Source: Candidatus Colwellbacteria bacterium GWA2_46_10 (lineage in GTDB: Bacteria; Patescibacteriota; Minisyncoccia; UBA6257; Colwellbacteraceae). From it: 8,619 nt of DNA. Location of the stretch: assembly GCA_001817635.1 (NCBI GenBank), contig MHIS01000017.1:1-8619 (forward strand), read 5' to 3'. Made by a program: the position numbers and the translations under genes. The notes below the pieces were generated by a model. That model made no database searches and was not told the DNA's origin. It saw only the letters and a list, made by a program, of their open reading frames with translations. Positions 1 through 5,238 of this stretch are shown one piece after another (within the stretch, counting starts at the first letter, position 1; the number at the start of each line of letters is the position of its first letter).

Positions 1-81
1 GTTTTGCGACCAACCAGAGCGCACCAGCTTCACCGCCTCCATGCGGACACGAGGCAACTGTGGATTATTTGAATATGACAT
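1..81 (-). CDS. Probable HTH transposase, N-terminal fragment (runs off left edge)
   Basis: The minus strand from an ATG at 81-79 is open to the window edge and gives 27 residues, starting MSYSNNPQLP and including RMEAVKLVRSGW at residues 13-24. This resembles the opening helix of HTH-bearing transposases/integrases of the IS481/IS3 kind, in which an RxxAVxLVxxGxS helix precedes the DNA-reading helix; that match is from memory of the family. Only the N-terminus is visible, so no DDE catalytic residues can be checked. There is no convincing ribosome binding site. The codons have an ordinary A/T share, unlike the plus-strand cassette next to it. The gene diverges from that cassette across about 180 bases. 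It could instead be another HTH regulator. If it is a transposase, one end of the insertion sequence should lie between about 82 and 139. Confidence 0.55.
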   Translation of the reverse strand, partial: MSYSNNPQLPRVRMEAVKLVRSGWSQN

Positions 82-94
82 GCATATAGCCTGC

Positions 95-112
95 AATACC
101 GGAGAAGGTATT
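95..112. repeat. Short inverted repeat upstream of the transposase-like gene
   Basis: AATACC (95-100) and GGTATT (107-112) form a perfect 6-bp inverted repeat around a 6-nt spacer, 14 bases upstream of the transposase-like start. There is no T-tract, so it is not a terminator. It could be a regulator-binding site or part of an element end, but it is short enough to be chance. Confidence 0.3.
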
Positions 113-139
113 CCAAGCTATTGAACCATTACGTACCCT

Positions 140-168
140 TTGACAAAGTATACAAAATATGGTATGAA
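140..168 (+). promoter_or_regulatory. Sigma70-type promoter of the two-gene cassette
   Basis: A perfect -35 box TTGACA (140-145) is followed after 17 bases by a -10-like TATGAA (163-168). Transcription should begin near 175, giving a leader of about 88 nt before the ATG at 263. The box also explains why the reading frame appears open upstream of 263: the TTG at 140 and the ATG at 164 lie inside the promoter and could not be translated from this transcript. Confidence 0.65.
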
Positions 169-199
169 TAGCCCAAGTTTACTGGGGACGCCTAGGATA

Positions 200-243
200 G
201 CGCCTTGGTATTCAGATCCTTCCCAATCGCGCCACCAAGGCGC
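200..243 (+). promoter_or_regulatory. Leader stem-loop in the 5' UTR of the cassette
   Basis: GCGCCTTGGT (200-209) and ACCAAGGCGC (234-243) are perfect reverse complements: a 10-bp GC-rich stem with a 24-nt loop. It lies inside the predicted leader and ends about 9 nt before the GGAG Shine-Dalgarno (253-256). It has no T-tract, so it is not a terminator. It may be an mRNA structure tuning translation or stability, or an operator downstream of the promoter. It matches no riboswitch class I know. Confidence 0.5.
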
Positions 244-262
244 CTACATACTGGAGACAATT

Positions 263-1030
263 ATGACCTTGACAGACACCCTACTGAAATCGAAGATCTT
301 GGGCGGCTGGATCGACGAAGCCGTCTGGGATCTCATCAAAGCCATCATGCGGCGACTTGGAGGTCGCATGCACGAGACTGAGGAGAAAGGGCCCGGAGAA
401 CCCCAAGTGCGTGTGGTTCAGCAAGCCGAACGACCCGCCAAGGTGGACTACACCGGCAAGCTCGCGTTGGTCATTCCAAAGATGATCGGACAACCTGATG
501 GCAAAGACGCCATCAAGAAGATAAACGAGTTCGTCACGGAGGCGATTCTCGGAACCGATCCCCTGCCCGGGGGAGAAGATCAGCTCTCGCAGGCCATGAG
601 CGCGTTCATCCCCCCACGGGAAGACCACCCGAAAGAGTGGGACTACGAGCAGGGGGCCACGAACCTCATTTTGATCTTCTCCTCCTTTGAGAAGGATGAG
701 GTCTACACGATCTTTCGGATGATTACGAAAGACCACATCGCCGAGAACATCGTGCAGTTCATCAAGATCCTCAACCGACTTGGCGTCGAGTGGTGGCCAA
801 TCATCGACGCCTGGGCGGACAAGCAAGGGGCGGCCATCGAGGCCGGAACCGAACTCGACAGGGTCAAGCGGATCATCAGGGGGAAACCCCTGCCGGACAA
901 CACCAGGAAGCCCCTTGTTGAGGAGGTACGGCGCCTCCTGGATGAGGGACTCACAACCGCGGAGATAGCCGACCACTTCCGCGCTCGCGGATACGATCAG
1001 CTTCTCCTGAGCAGAAGGAGTTCGAGATGA
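263..1030 (+). CDS. Unrecognised soluble protein with possible C-terminal HTH
   Basis: This encodes 255 residues from the ATG at 263, chosen because GGAG (253-256) sits 6 nt upstream and because the longer open frame runs back into the promoter. No signal peptide or membrane segment is visible, so it is probably cytoplasmic. Residues 1-35 look like amphipathic helices, 36-60 are charged and probably flexible, and 65-205 are mostly helical with a Trp-rich patch (VEWWPIIDAW, 175-184). The end (about 217-245, VRRLLDEGLTTAEIADHF) has the spacing of a helix-turn-helix: a helix, 'GLTTAEIA', then a second helix. I cannot assign a family. It overlaps the downstream membrane-protein gene by ATGA, so the two are probably made together. 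In the first 20 codons 16 third positions are G or C, against 9 of 20 in gyrA here, which suggests recent acquisition. It could be a regulator or a cytoplasmic partner of the membrane protein. Confidence 0.75.
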   Translation: MTLTDTLLKSKILGGWIDEAVWDLIKAIMRRLGGRMHETEEKGPGEPQVRVVQQAERPAKVDYTGKLALVIPKMIGQPDGKDAIKKINEFVTEAILGTDPLPGGEDQLSQAMSAFIPPREDHPKEWDYEQGATNLILIFSSFEKDEVYTIFRMITKDHIAENIVQFIKILNRLGVEWWPIIDAWADKQGAAIEAGTELDRVKRIIRGKPLPDNTRKPLVEEVRRLLDEGLTTAEIADHFRARGYDQLLLSRRSSR

Positions 1031-2145
1031 AGCGGCTGTTCAACGCGATCGTTGACAAGCTCCTCGGATTCCACCTGGGGTCCGCGAAGCTTGATCTCAA
1101 TGACCTTACGGACGTCATCGCCAAGATGGGACAGTGGGTGACCTACATTGTGTTGGTCATCCTCGTTGCCGTCTACGTCCTCGGATCCACGATCATCGAT
1201 GCGGCCACCCTGACTGCGTGGACTGCAGTCGGATACATCGCAACGGTACTGGTGGTGTGGCTAGGATTCACGAAGGTGATCCTGGTCATCCTGGGCATTG
1301 ACTACTCAGTGCCCAAGGCTCTCCGCCTCTTCCGCAAGGAAAAGGATGGGGAGACCAAGCCCGCAGACAGCAAGGGTAAGAGTGAGATACTCGCCCTCCT
1401 CGGTCGATTCGAACATCGACTCGAGGATGTGGGTGGCGAAGTCGTTTCGGATCTTCGCAAGGGGTTCCGAAATATCGCCGTCGTCTTGCTCGCCCCAACG
1501 GGACTTGCGCTCTGGGGATGGGGAGTTCACTTCCAGGAAAACGATGCGCTGCTGCCACTCGTGGTGGCAACCGCAATGCTCGTGCCTGGGTTGATCTCCG
1601 CCCCGAAGAGCAAGTGGCGTCGGATCGCGTGGTTTCTGTTCATCCTGATCGTCGGATCTTTCACCGTCTACACGATGGTGAGGGATCCGGAGACCCCGTT
1701 CCACCGCTGGTTCGACGCTGCGGCGGAGAACTGGCCATCAACCGGTGGGGAGGAGGGGTCGGCAAACCAGTTGGCCCTCTTCTCGCCGACGACACTCAGG
1801 TCGGACTGCGTTGAGCCAGTCCAGATCGAACCCAGATATCCGGGGAATGGTGTCACTGAGTATCTCGTTGGTCCCCTTTCCATGGGGTGTACCACCGAGA
1901 TATTCAAGCCCGACCGCGGAGGTTGGGACGCCTGGAAAATCGTACCTCAGGACCGGGGGTCTTGGGCGACGATCAAGTTCAGCGCTGGGGGACCACCGTT
2001 CACGTTCGTGTGCGAAGGCCCCGAGGTGCTGTTCCCAGACCAGTGGCCCGACTTCAGCGTCGTAGATGGTGCGGGATATCTCATCGTCGTACTGTGGGAC
2101 TCAGGGTTCACGGAAAACCCCGAGTACCCGTGCGATGAGGGGTAA
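1027..2145 (+). CDS. Unrecognised five-helix membrane protein with exported Cys-containing domain
   Basis: This encodes 372 residues. AAGGAG at 1015-1020, inside the end of the upstream gene, lies 6 nt before the ATG, and that ATG overlaps the upstream TGA, so translation is probably coupled. Hydrophobic segments are at about 38-58, 66-90, 149-166, 175-192 and 199-217. Basic stretches (100-118 and SKWRR at 195-199) place the long 91-148 loop and the N-terminus in the cytoplasm and the C-terminus outside. The cytoplasmic loop ends in a helical stretch (about 119-147) with coiled-coil character. The last 155 residues form a soluble, beta-rich-looking domain with four cysteines (261, 288, 329, 369), which could make two disulfides. 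It matches no family I can name, and no catalytic motif is evident. Codon use is G/C-rich like the upstream gene and unlike everything beyond 2241. A sensor, pore or surface-display role is conceivable but unproven. Confidence 0.75.
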   Translation: MKRLFNAIVDKLLGFHLGSAKLDLNDLTDVIAKMGQWVTYIVLVILVAVYVLGSTIIDAATLTAWTAVGYIATVLVVWLGFTKVILVILGIDYSVPKALRLFRKEKDGETKPADSKGKSEILALLGRFEHRLEDVGGEVVSDLRKGFRNIAVVLLAPTGLALWGWGVHFQENDALLPLVVATAMLVPGLISAPKSKWRRIAWFLFILIVGSFTVYTMVRDPETPFHRWFDAAAENWPSTGGEEGSANQLALFSPTTLRSDCVEPVQIEPRYPGNGVTEYLVGPLSMGCTTEIFKPDRGGWDAWKIVPQDRGSWATIKFSAGGPPFTFVCEGPEVLFPDQWPDFSVVDGAGYLIVVLWDSGFTENPEYPCDEG

Positions 2146-2161
2146 TCATGTTCATTCGACT

Positions 2162-2219
2162 GAAGCCCGGCTCCCCCGCGTAACTTACGCGGACAAGGAG
2201 CCGGGCTTCCTGACTTTTT
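2162..2219 (+). terminator. Rho-independent terminator of the cassette
   Basis: A 13-bp perfect outer stem, GAAGCCCGGCTCC (2162-2174) with GGAGCCGGGCTTC (2197-2209), encloses a second stem CCGCGT (2176-2181)/ACGCGG (2187-2192). TTTTT at 2215-2219 follows after a short gap. The hairpin starts 16 nt after the stop of the membrane-protein gene. The minus side lacks a T-run, so it serves the plus strand. It marks the right edge of the G/C-rich block. Confidence 0.8.
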
Positions 2220-2240
2220 GAATACTGCGTTTTGTATAAA

Positions 2241-2269
2241 TAAAAACAAAAATCCCGCTTAGTGCGGGA
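2241..2269 (-). terminator. Rho-independent terminator of the pilin/gyrA run
   Basis: Read on the minus strand, TCCCGC-ACTAA-GCGGGA (2269-2253) forms a 6-bp stem with a 5-nt loop, followed by a T-rich tail (TTTTTGTTTTTA, 2252-2241). It begins 27 nt after the stop of the last pilin gene and converges with the plus-strand terminator next to it. A short ACTTTTG on the plus side may give weak termination in that direction too. Confidence 0.85.
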
Positions 2270-2296
2270 CTTTTGTAAAAAGCTTTTGTCTTTACC

Positions 2297-2668
2297 CTAC
2301 ATGTTCCCTATGAAGTCTTGGATAACCATGTTTATTCCTCCTGCTAGAACAGCTACCACCAATCCCACAACTGCGTAGATCAAGATTGTCTTAGCCGTCT
2401 TGATGCGTTCTTCATTTCCCTGGGAGATGATGTACAAAAATGCGGCGTACAAGATAAACACTATGCTCAAGGCCATCAAGATCCCGAACATCCACTGAGC
2501 AATTGTGACTATGACGTCAATCAAGCCTTTGAAGTTGGTTGGCGTGTTCTCTGGAAGCGGTGGGGGGGTGCTACCCGGATCAAGTGGATCGAAGCCTTCA
2601 TCCGCAAAAGCAACTGCTGGAATCAACCCAGATAGCAAGAGCGATGTTTTGACAACGAGTTTTTTCAT
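2297..2668 (-). CDS. TrbC/VirB2-like pilin, single domain
   Basis: This encodes 123 residues. A signal peptide covers residues 1-22 (MKKLVVK, a hydrophobic core, and a likely cut after AVAFA). It is followed by a Pro-rich linker (about 28-45) and one pilin domain: helix 58-80, a polar hairpin GNEERIKTAK (84-93), and helix 94-116. This is the shape of the two-helix pilin family of type IV secretion systems that is common in Patescibacteria; mature subunits sit in the cytoplasmic membrane and can assemble into a filament. Its domain matches the second domain of the adjacent fused pilin at 37 of 62 positions, so the two are paralogues. It is the last gene of the minus-strand run, 48 nt after its neighbour, and has its own extended -10 promoter. 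There is no clear Shine-Dalgarno before the ATG. A run of seven G (2562-2568) encodes part of the Pro linker. Confidence 0.8.
   Translation of the reverse strand: MKKLVVKTSLLLSGLIPAVAFADEGFDPLDPGSTPPPLPENTPTNFKGLIDVIVTIAQWMFGILMALSIVFILYAAFLYIISQGNEERIKTAKTILIYAVVGLVVAVLAGGINMVIQDFIGNM
2462..2494. repeat. 33-nt direct repeat, copy 1 (in single pilin gene)
   Basis: This stretch is identical over 33 bases to 2927-2959 and encodes the WMFGILMALSI part of the first pilin helix. The surrounding pilin sequence has diverged much more, which suggests recent gene conversion or strong local constraint between the two paralogues. Confidence 0.85.
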
Positions 2669-2703
2669 TTGTGCTTAAAAGATAACTCGACCTTTCTCAC
2701 TAT

Positions 2704-2712
2704 ATTATATCA
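2704..2712 (-). promoter_or_regulatory. Extended -10 promoter before the last pilin gene
   Basis: On the minus strand TGA-TATAAT (2712-2704) is a consensus extended -10 element; no good -35 is seen at 16-18 nt spacing. The start point would be near 2697, giving a leader of about 28 nt to the ATG at 2668. It would let this pilin be made at higher level than the genes upstream of it. Confidence 0.5.
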
Positions 2713-2716
2713 AATC

Positions 2717-3442
2717 TTACTCTACTAGAGGATTCCCGCCGCCGCCGCCACTAATAGTAGATTCTGGCGGAGAAACAAAATTTTTGATTAGGACTCCCAC
2801 TCCTCCAGCGAATACAGCTACGGCCACAGCTATAATCGCATACATTAGGGTGTCTTTGGCCTTTTTGATCTTGTCTTCGCTCCCCGCAGAAAATATATAC
2901 AGGAAGGCTGAATAGAGAATCATGATTATGCTCAAGGCCATCAAGATCCCGAACATCCAGCGAGAAATGTTCATCAGAACGCCCTCCAGCTCCGAGAAGT
3001 TGGTTATGGGGGCATCTACCGCTTCCGCTCCCTCTATGGGCACATCGCTTCTACCTAATATGTTCGCTATTAGCGCCCCTATCCCTCCGGCGACTAGTAG
3101 GACTATGAATCCTAATATTGCCCAATAGATAGTCTTCCTACCTTTTTCCACTCTCTCGGGACTCCCACCGGAGGTCATCAGTTGAAGGGCTCCCCAGAGA
3201 ATAAAGATCACAAGTAGGGCAGTAGATATTTTGATTAAGAATTGACCAACTGTGGCAATTAACACATCTGTGGTCGTCGCCGCTAGGGGGTTTTGCAGTT
3301 GGTGTATCCCCGTAACTCCTAGTGGATCTTCCGCTGTGCCACCTACATCGGGTGCATCCCCACTAGGTTGAGCAAGGGCTGTGTGAACAAGAGAAACCGA
3401 TCCCAATAAAACATATACCCAGATTTTCTTCAAAAACTTCAT
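2717..3442 (-). CDS. Fused double-domain TrbC/VirB2-like pilin
   Basis: This encodes 241 residues, about twice the length of a single pilin. A signal peptide spans residues 1-24 (MKFLKKIW, likely cut after HTALA). Domain 1 has helices 67-88 and 104-128 joined by GGSPERVEKGRK (92-103). A linker (130-152) is followed by domain 2, with helices 162-185 and 198-220 joined by GSEDKIKKAK (187-196). The C-terminus is a GGGGG tail. Each half is a full two-helix pilin unit, so the protein is a tandem fusion with four membrane helices. Domain 2 is close to the downstream single pilin, while domain 1 is more diverged. The gene is 21 nt after the preceding pilin gene; GGGAG lies 12 nt before the ATG, longer than ideal. 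By family it would be a pilus or type IV secretion component, perhaps an adaptor or cap. No secretion ATPase lies in the window. Confidence 0.8.
   Translation of the reverse strand: MKFLKKIWVYVLLGSVSLVHTALAQPSGDAPDVGGTAEDPLGVTGIHQLQNPLAATTTDVLIATVGQFLIKISTALLVIFILWGALQLMTSGGSPERVEKGRKTIYWAILGFIVLLVAGGIGALIANILGRSDVPIEGAEAVDAPITNFSELEGVLMNISRWMFGILMALSIIMILYSAFLYIFSAGSEDKIKKAKDTLMYAIIAVAVAVFAGGVGVLIKNFVSPPESTISGGGGGNPLVE
2927..2959. repeat. 33-nt direct repeat, copy 2 (in fused pilin gene)
   Basis: This is the partner of 2462-2494, in the same orientation, coding for the same helix in domain 2 of the fused pilin. The copies are 465 bases apart, so recombination between them would create a hybrid pilin and delete the intervening segment. 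Confidence 0.85.
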
Positions 3443-3463
3443 GTACGTATTATACTCCCAGAC

Positions 3464-3925
3464 TCATTCTTGGGGTGTGGGTACGGGTGGAGATGCGGTA
3501 GTATCTTCTGGGGCTGTACACTTTAGTCCCTGGAAGAGATACCATTTGTTCTCACACCTTTCCTTATCCACAAAGGCGTCTAGGACCGTGTTTAGAACCG
3601 CCCAGGAAACCAGCACTATCACCAGCCCTATTATGGCGGAGGTAATGTTGCTTTTGGCGGAGGAAATCCTCTCCGGAGCCCCTTGAGAAATGATCATCTT
3701 AAAGGCTCCAATAACTAAAAAGAGGGCGGTGATGACAAAGGCAATTTCGATAAGGGTATTTACTATCTTTTCCCCCATAAAAAGTAGTTGATCCATATTG
3801 CAATCGGGGACACATAGATCGTCATTGGTACCCGATGGATCGCAAATGGGAACTAGACCACTTGACCTCGGTTCTGGACAATCAGTAGTAGCAGCCACAG
3901 CGATTTTTACTAATAAAGTTATCAT
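3464..3925 (-). CDS. Cysteine-rich TrbC/VirB2-like pilin
   Basis: This encodes 153 residues. The hydrophobic start (MITLLVKIAVAA) is a short signal peptide, probably cut after AVAA. A polar region (13-48) holds four cysteines (16, 28, 38, 42). The pilin unit follows: helix about 57-80, loop QGAPERISSAK (81-91), helix about 96-118. The tail has two more cysteines (124, 136) and ends in a Pro/Thr-rich stretch. The loop has the same Gly-x-x-Glu-Arg-Ile pattern as its two neighbours, which places it in the same two-helix pilin family. Six cysteines on the exported ends suggest three disulfides; the other two pilins have none. The ATG at 3925 is the only possible start, because an in-frame TAG lies three codons upstream; no Shine-Dalgarno is seen. 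It follows the solute-binding protein gene by 29 nt. Confidence 0.75.
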   Translation of the reverse strand: MITLLVKIAVAATTDCPEPRSSGLVPICDPSGTNDDLCVPDCNMDQLLFMGEKIVNTLIEIAFVITALFLVIGAFKMIISQGAPERISSAKSNITSAIIGLVIVLVSWAVLNTVLDAFVDKERCENKWYLFQGLKCTAPEDTTASPPVPTPQE

Positions 3926-3954
3926 TCTAATCTAGGCGTTTCTTACAACATTCA

Positions 3955-5232
3955 TCATTTTCCTCTTAGAGCTTCCGTTACAGTTGCCTCCGCTTTTTGA
4001 ATAGCCCTTTCCGGAGTGAGCTCTTTTGATAATACCAGGGCTATCGCCTCATCAAAAGCGCCTCTCACCACATCTTCACCGGGCTGGAGCCAGCTTCTCG
4101 CAGTTAGGGCCTGTTTTGCAAAAACACCAATTTCTGGATTCTCTTGAGTCTCCTGGATCAACGATCTCAAGGCCGGTGGGTTTCCAGTTAGGGCAAGGTA
4201 GGTATTGGTTGCATTGGTATTGGTTGTTGCAAACACAACAAAATCCCATGACTCTGACGGGTGGGCGCTTCCGTTAAATACTGCCAGCCCCCAGTAGTCT
4301 GCGACATTAACCTCCTCCGATGGGTCCAATTGAGGAAGGGGAGCTACCCCTATATCCAAGAAGGCGTTGCGCGCCTTGAGATCGCTGAGTTCCTTGGAGT
4401 AGGTAAAGAATGCCGTCGCGCCTCCTTTAGTAAAGGATTCTTTGGCCTCCTGCATAGAGTCGTTCCAAGAGTAGAAGGCACTGCTTGGATCAGAAAAGCG
4501 AGTGTACATCGCAAACATCTTTTTTCCTTCTTCTTTTGCAAAGAGCGCAGAGGTGTGTTTTTCATTTATCATCTCCACTCCACCTTGAAGCAAGAGTGCC
4601 TGCACAACATCTACCGCATTTTGAGCACCCTTTGACGTTCCCCCTATAGCATATGCTCCTCTTTCTAGGTTTTTGCCATTGAGCACCCTAAGGGCATCCA
4701 CCGTATTTCCAACTTCTTCCCAGGTGGTGGGAGGAAAAACAATACCCGCCTTATCAAAAAGATCTCGATTATATGCCAAGGCGAGGGTATCTATATATAG
4801 AGGTAGGGCGTAAACTTGCCCACCGGCTACAAAGTCCTGCTCCACGACTTTGGGAAATAAAGACTGTACCATTGCCGGAGACATCTTTTCTGCCGGCGCG
4901 GGCGCTAGCTTACCTCCGTGTTTTAAAAGCCAGTTATTCTCAAACATCAAAACATCCGGTTTTTCCCCGGCGGCTAGAGCATTGAGAAGACTCTTCTCGT
5001 ATGTATTCTCTTCGAACTTTTTGTATGAGATGGCGATTCCCGGGTGAAGCGCTTCAAATTGCTCAATGATATTTTTGAAAACGCGCGTATCTTCCACCCC
5101 CCAGACGGTAAGTTCGGTTACGTTCAGATTTTCTCTTCTGCCCGGCAAAACCCCAAAGAGCACCAATAACAAAAGGATGCCGATAAATCCACCTATCGCA
5201 ATAAAGATTATTTGGCTTCTCGTAAATTGCAT
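3955..5232 (-). CDS. Membrane-anchored family 1 extracellular solute-binding protein
   Basis: This encodes 425 residues. Residues 8-29 are one strong hydrophobic helix followed by GRR, acting as an uncleaved anchor. There is no lipobox; indeed the protein has no cysteine. The rest (about 38-420) has the pattern of ABC-transporter solute-binding proteins of the sugar type (SBP_bac_1): LTVWGVED at the first strand, VFKNIIEQFEALHPGI, KPDVLMFENNWLL (91-103), and YALPLYIDTLALAYNRDLFDKAG (141-163), the usual hinge-region signature. By family it binds a small solute, often a sugar or polyol, outside the membrane; the ligand cannot be read from sequence. No permease or ATPase gene is in the window, so it must use a transporter encoded elsewhere or work as a receptor. 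The ATG lies 6 nt after the gyrA stop with AGGA across that stop codon, so it is probably co-transcribed with gyrA. Confidence 0.85.
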   Translation of the reverse strand: MQFTRSQIIFIAIGGFIGILLLLVLFGVLPGRRENLNVTELTVWGVEDTRVFKNIIEQFEALHPGIAISYKKFEENTYEKSLLNALAAGEKPDVLMFENNWLLKHGGKLAPAPAEKMSPAMVQSLFPKVVEQDFVAGGQVYALPLYIDTLALAYNRDLFDKAGIVFPPTTWEEVGNTVDALRVLNGKNLERGAYAIGGTSKGAQNAVDVVQALLLQGGVEMINEKHTSALFAKEEGKKMFAMYTRFSDPSSAFYSWNDSMQEAKESFTKGGATAFFTYSKELSDLKARNAFLDIGVAPLPQLDPSEEVNVADYWGLAVFNGSAHPSESWDFVVFATTNTNATNTYLALTGNPPALRSLIQETQENPEIGVFAKQALTARSWLQPGEDVVRGAFDEAIALVLSKELTPERAIQKAEATVTEALRGK

Positions 5233-5238
5233 CTGGTC

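Noticed and set aside
140..262. Upstream extension of the first cassette protein (starts at 140 or 164)
   Set aside because: TTG 140 is the -35 box and ATG 164 is inside the -10 box, so neither would be on the mRNA. The ATG at 263 has a well-placed GGAG.
281..976. A 231-codon open frame on the minus strand opposite the first cassette gene
   Set aside because: It lies entirely antisense to 263-1030, which has a promoter, a Shine-Dalgarno and coupling to the next gene. Its Leu/Val/Pro/Gly-rich composition is typical of the shadow of a G/C-rich gene.
1306..1704. Minus-strand open frames of 96-132 codons opposite the membrane-protein gene
   Set aside because: They are shadows of the G/C-rich coding strand, rich in Arg/His/Pro and without start signals.
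3449..3454. TATAAT on the minus strand just before the fused pilin gene
   Set aside because: No -35 box at 16-18 nt and no TG extension; the position is just 7 nt from the ATG. It is likely a chance match in an A/T-rich gap.
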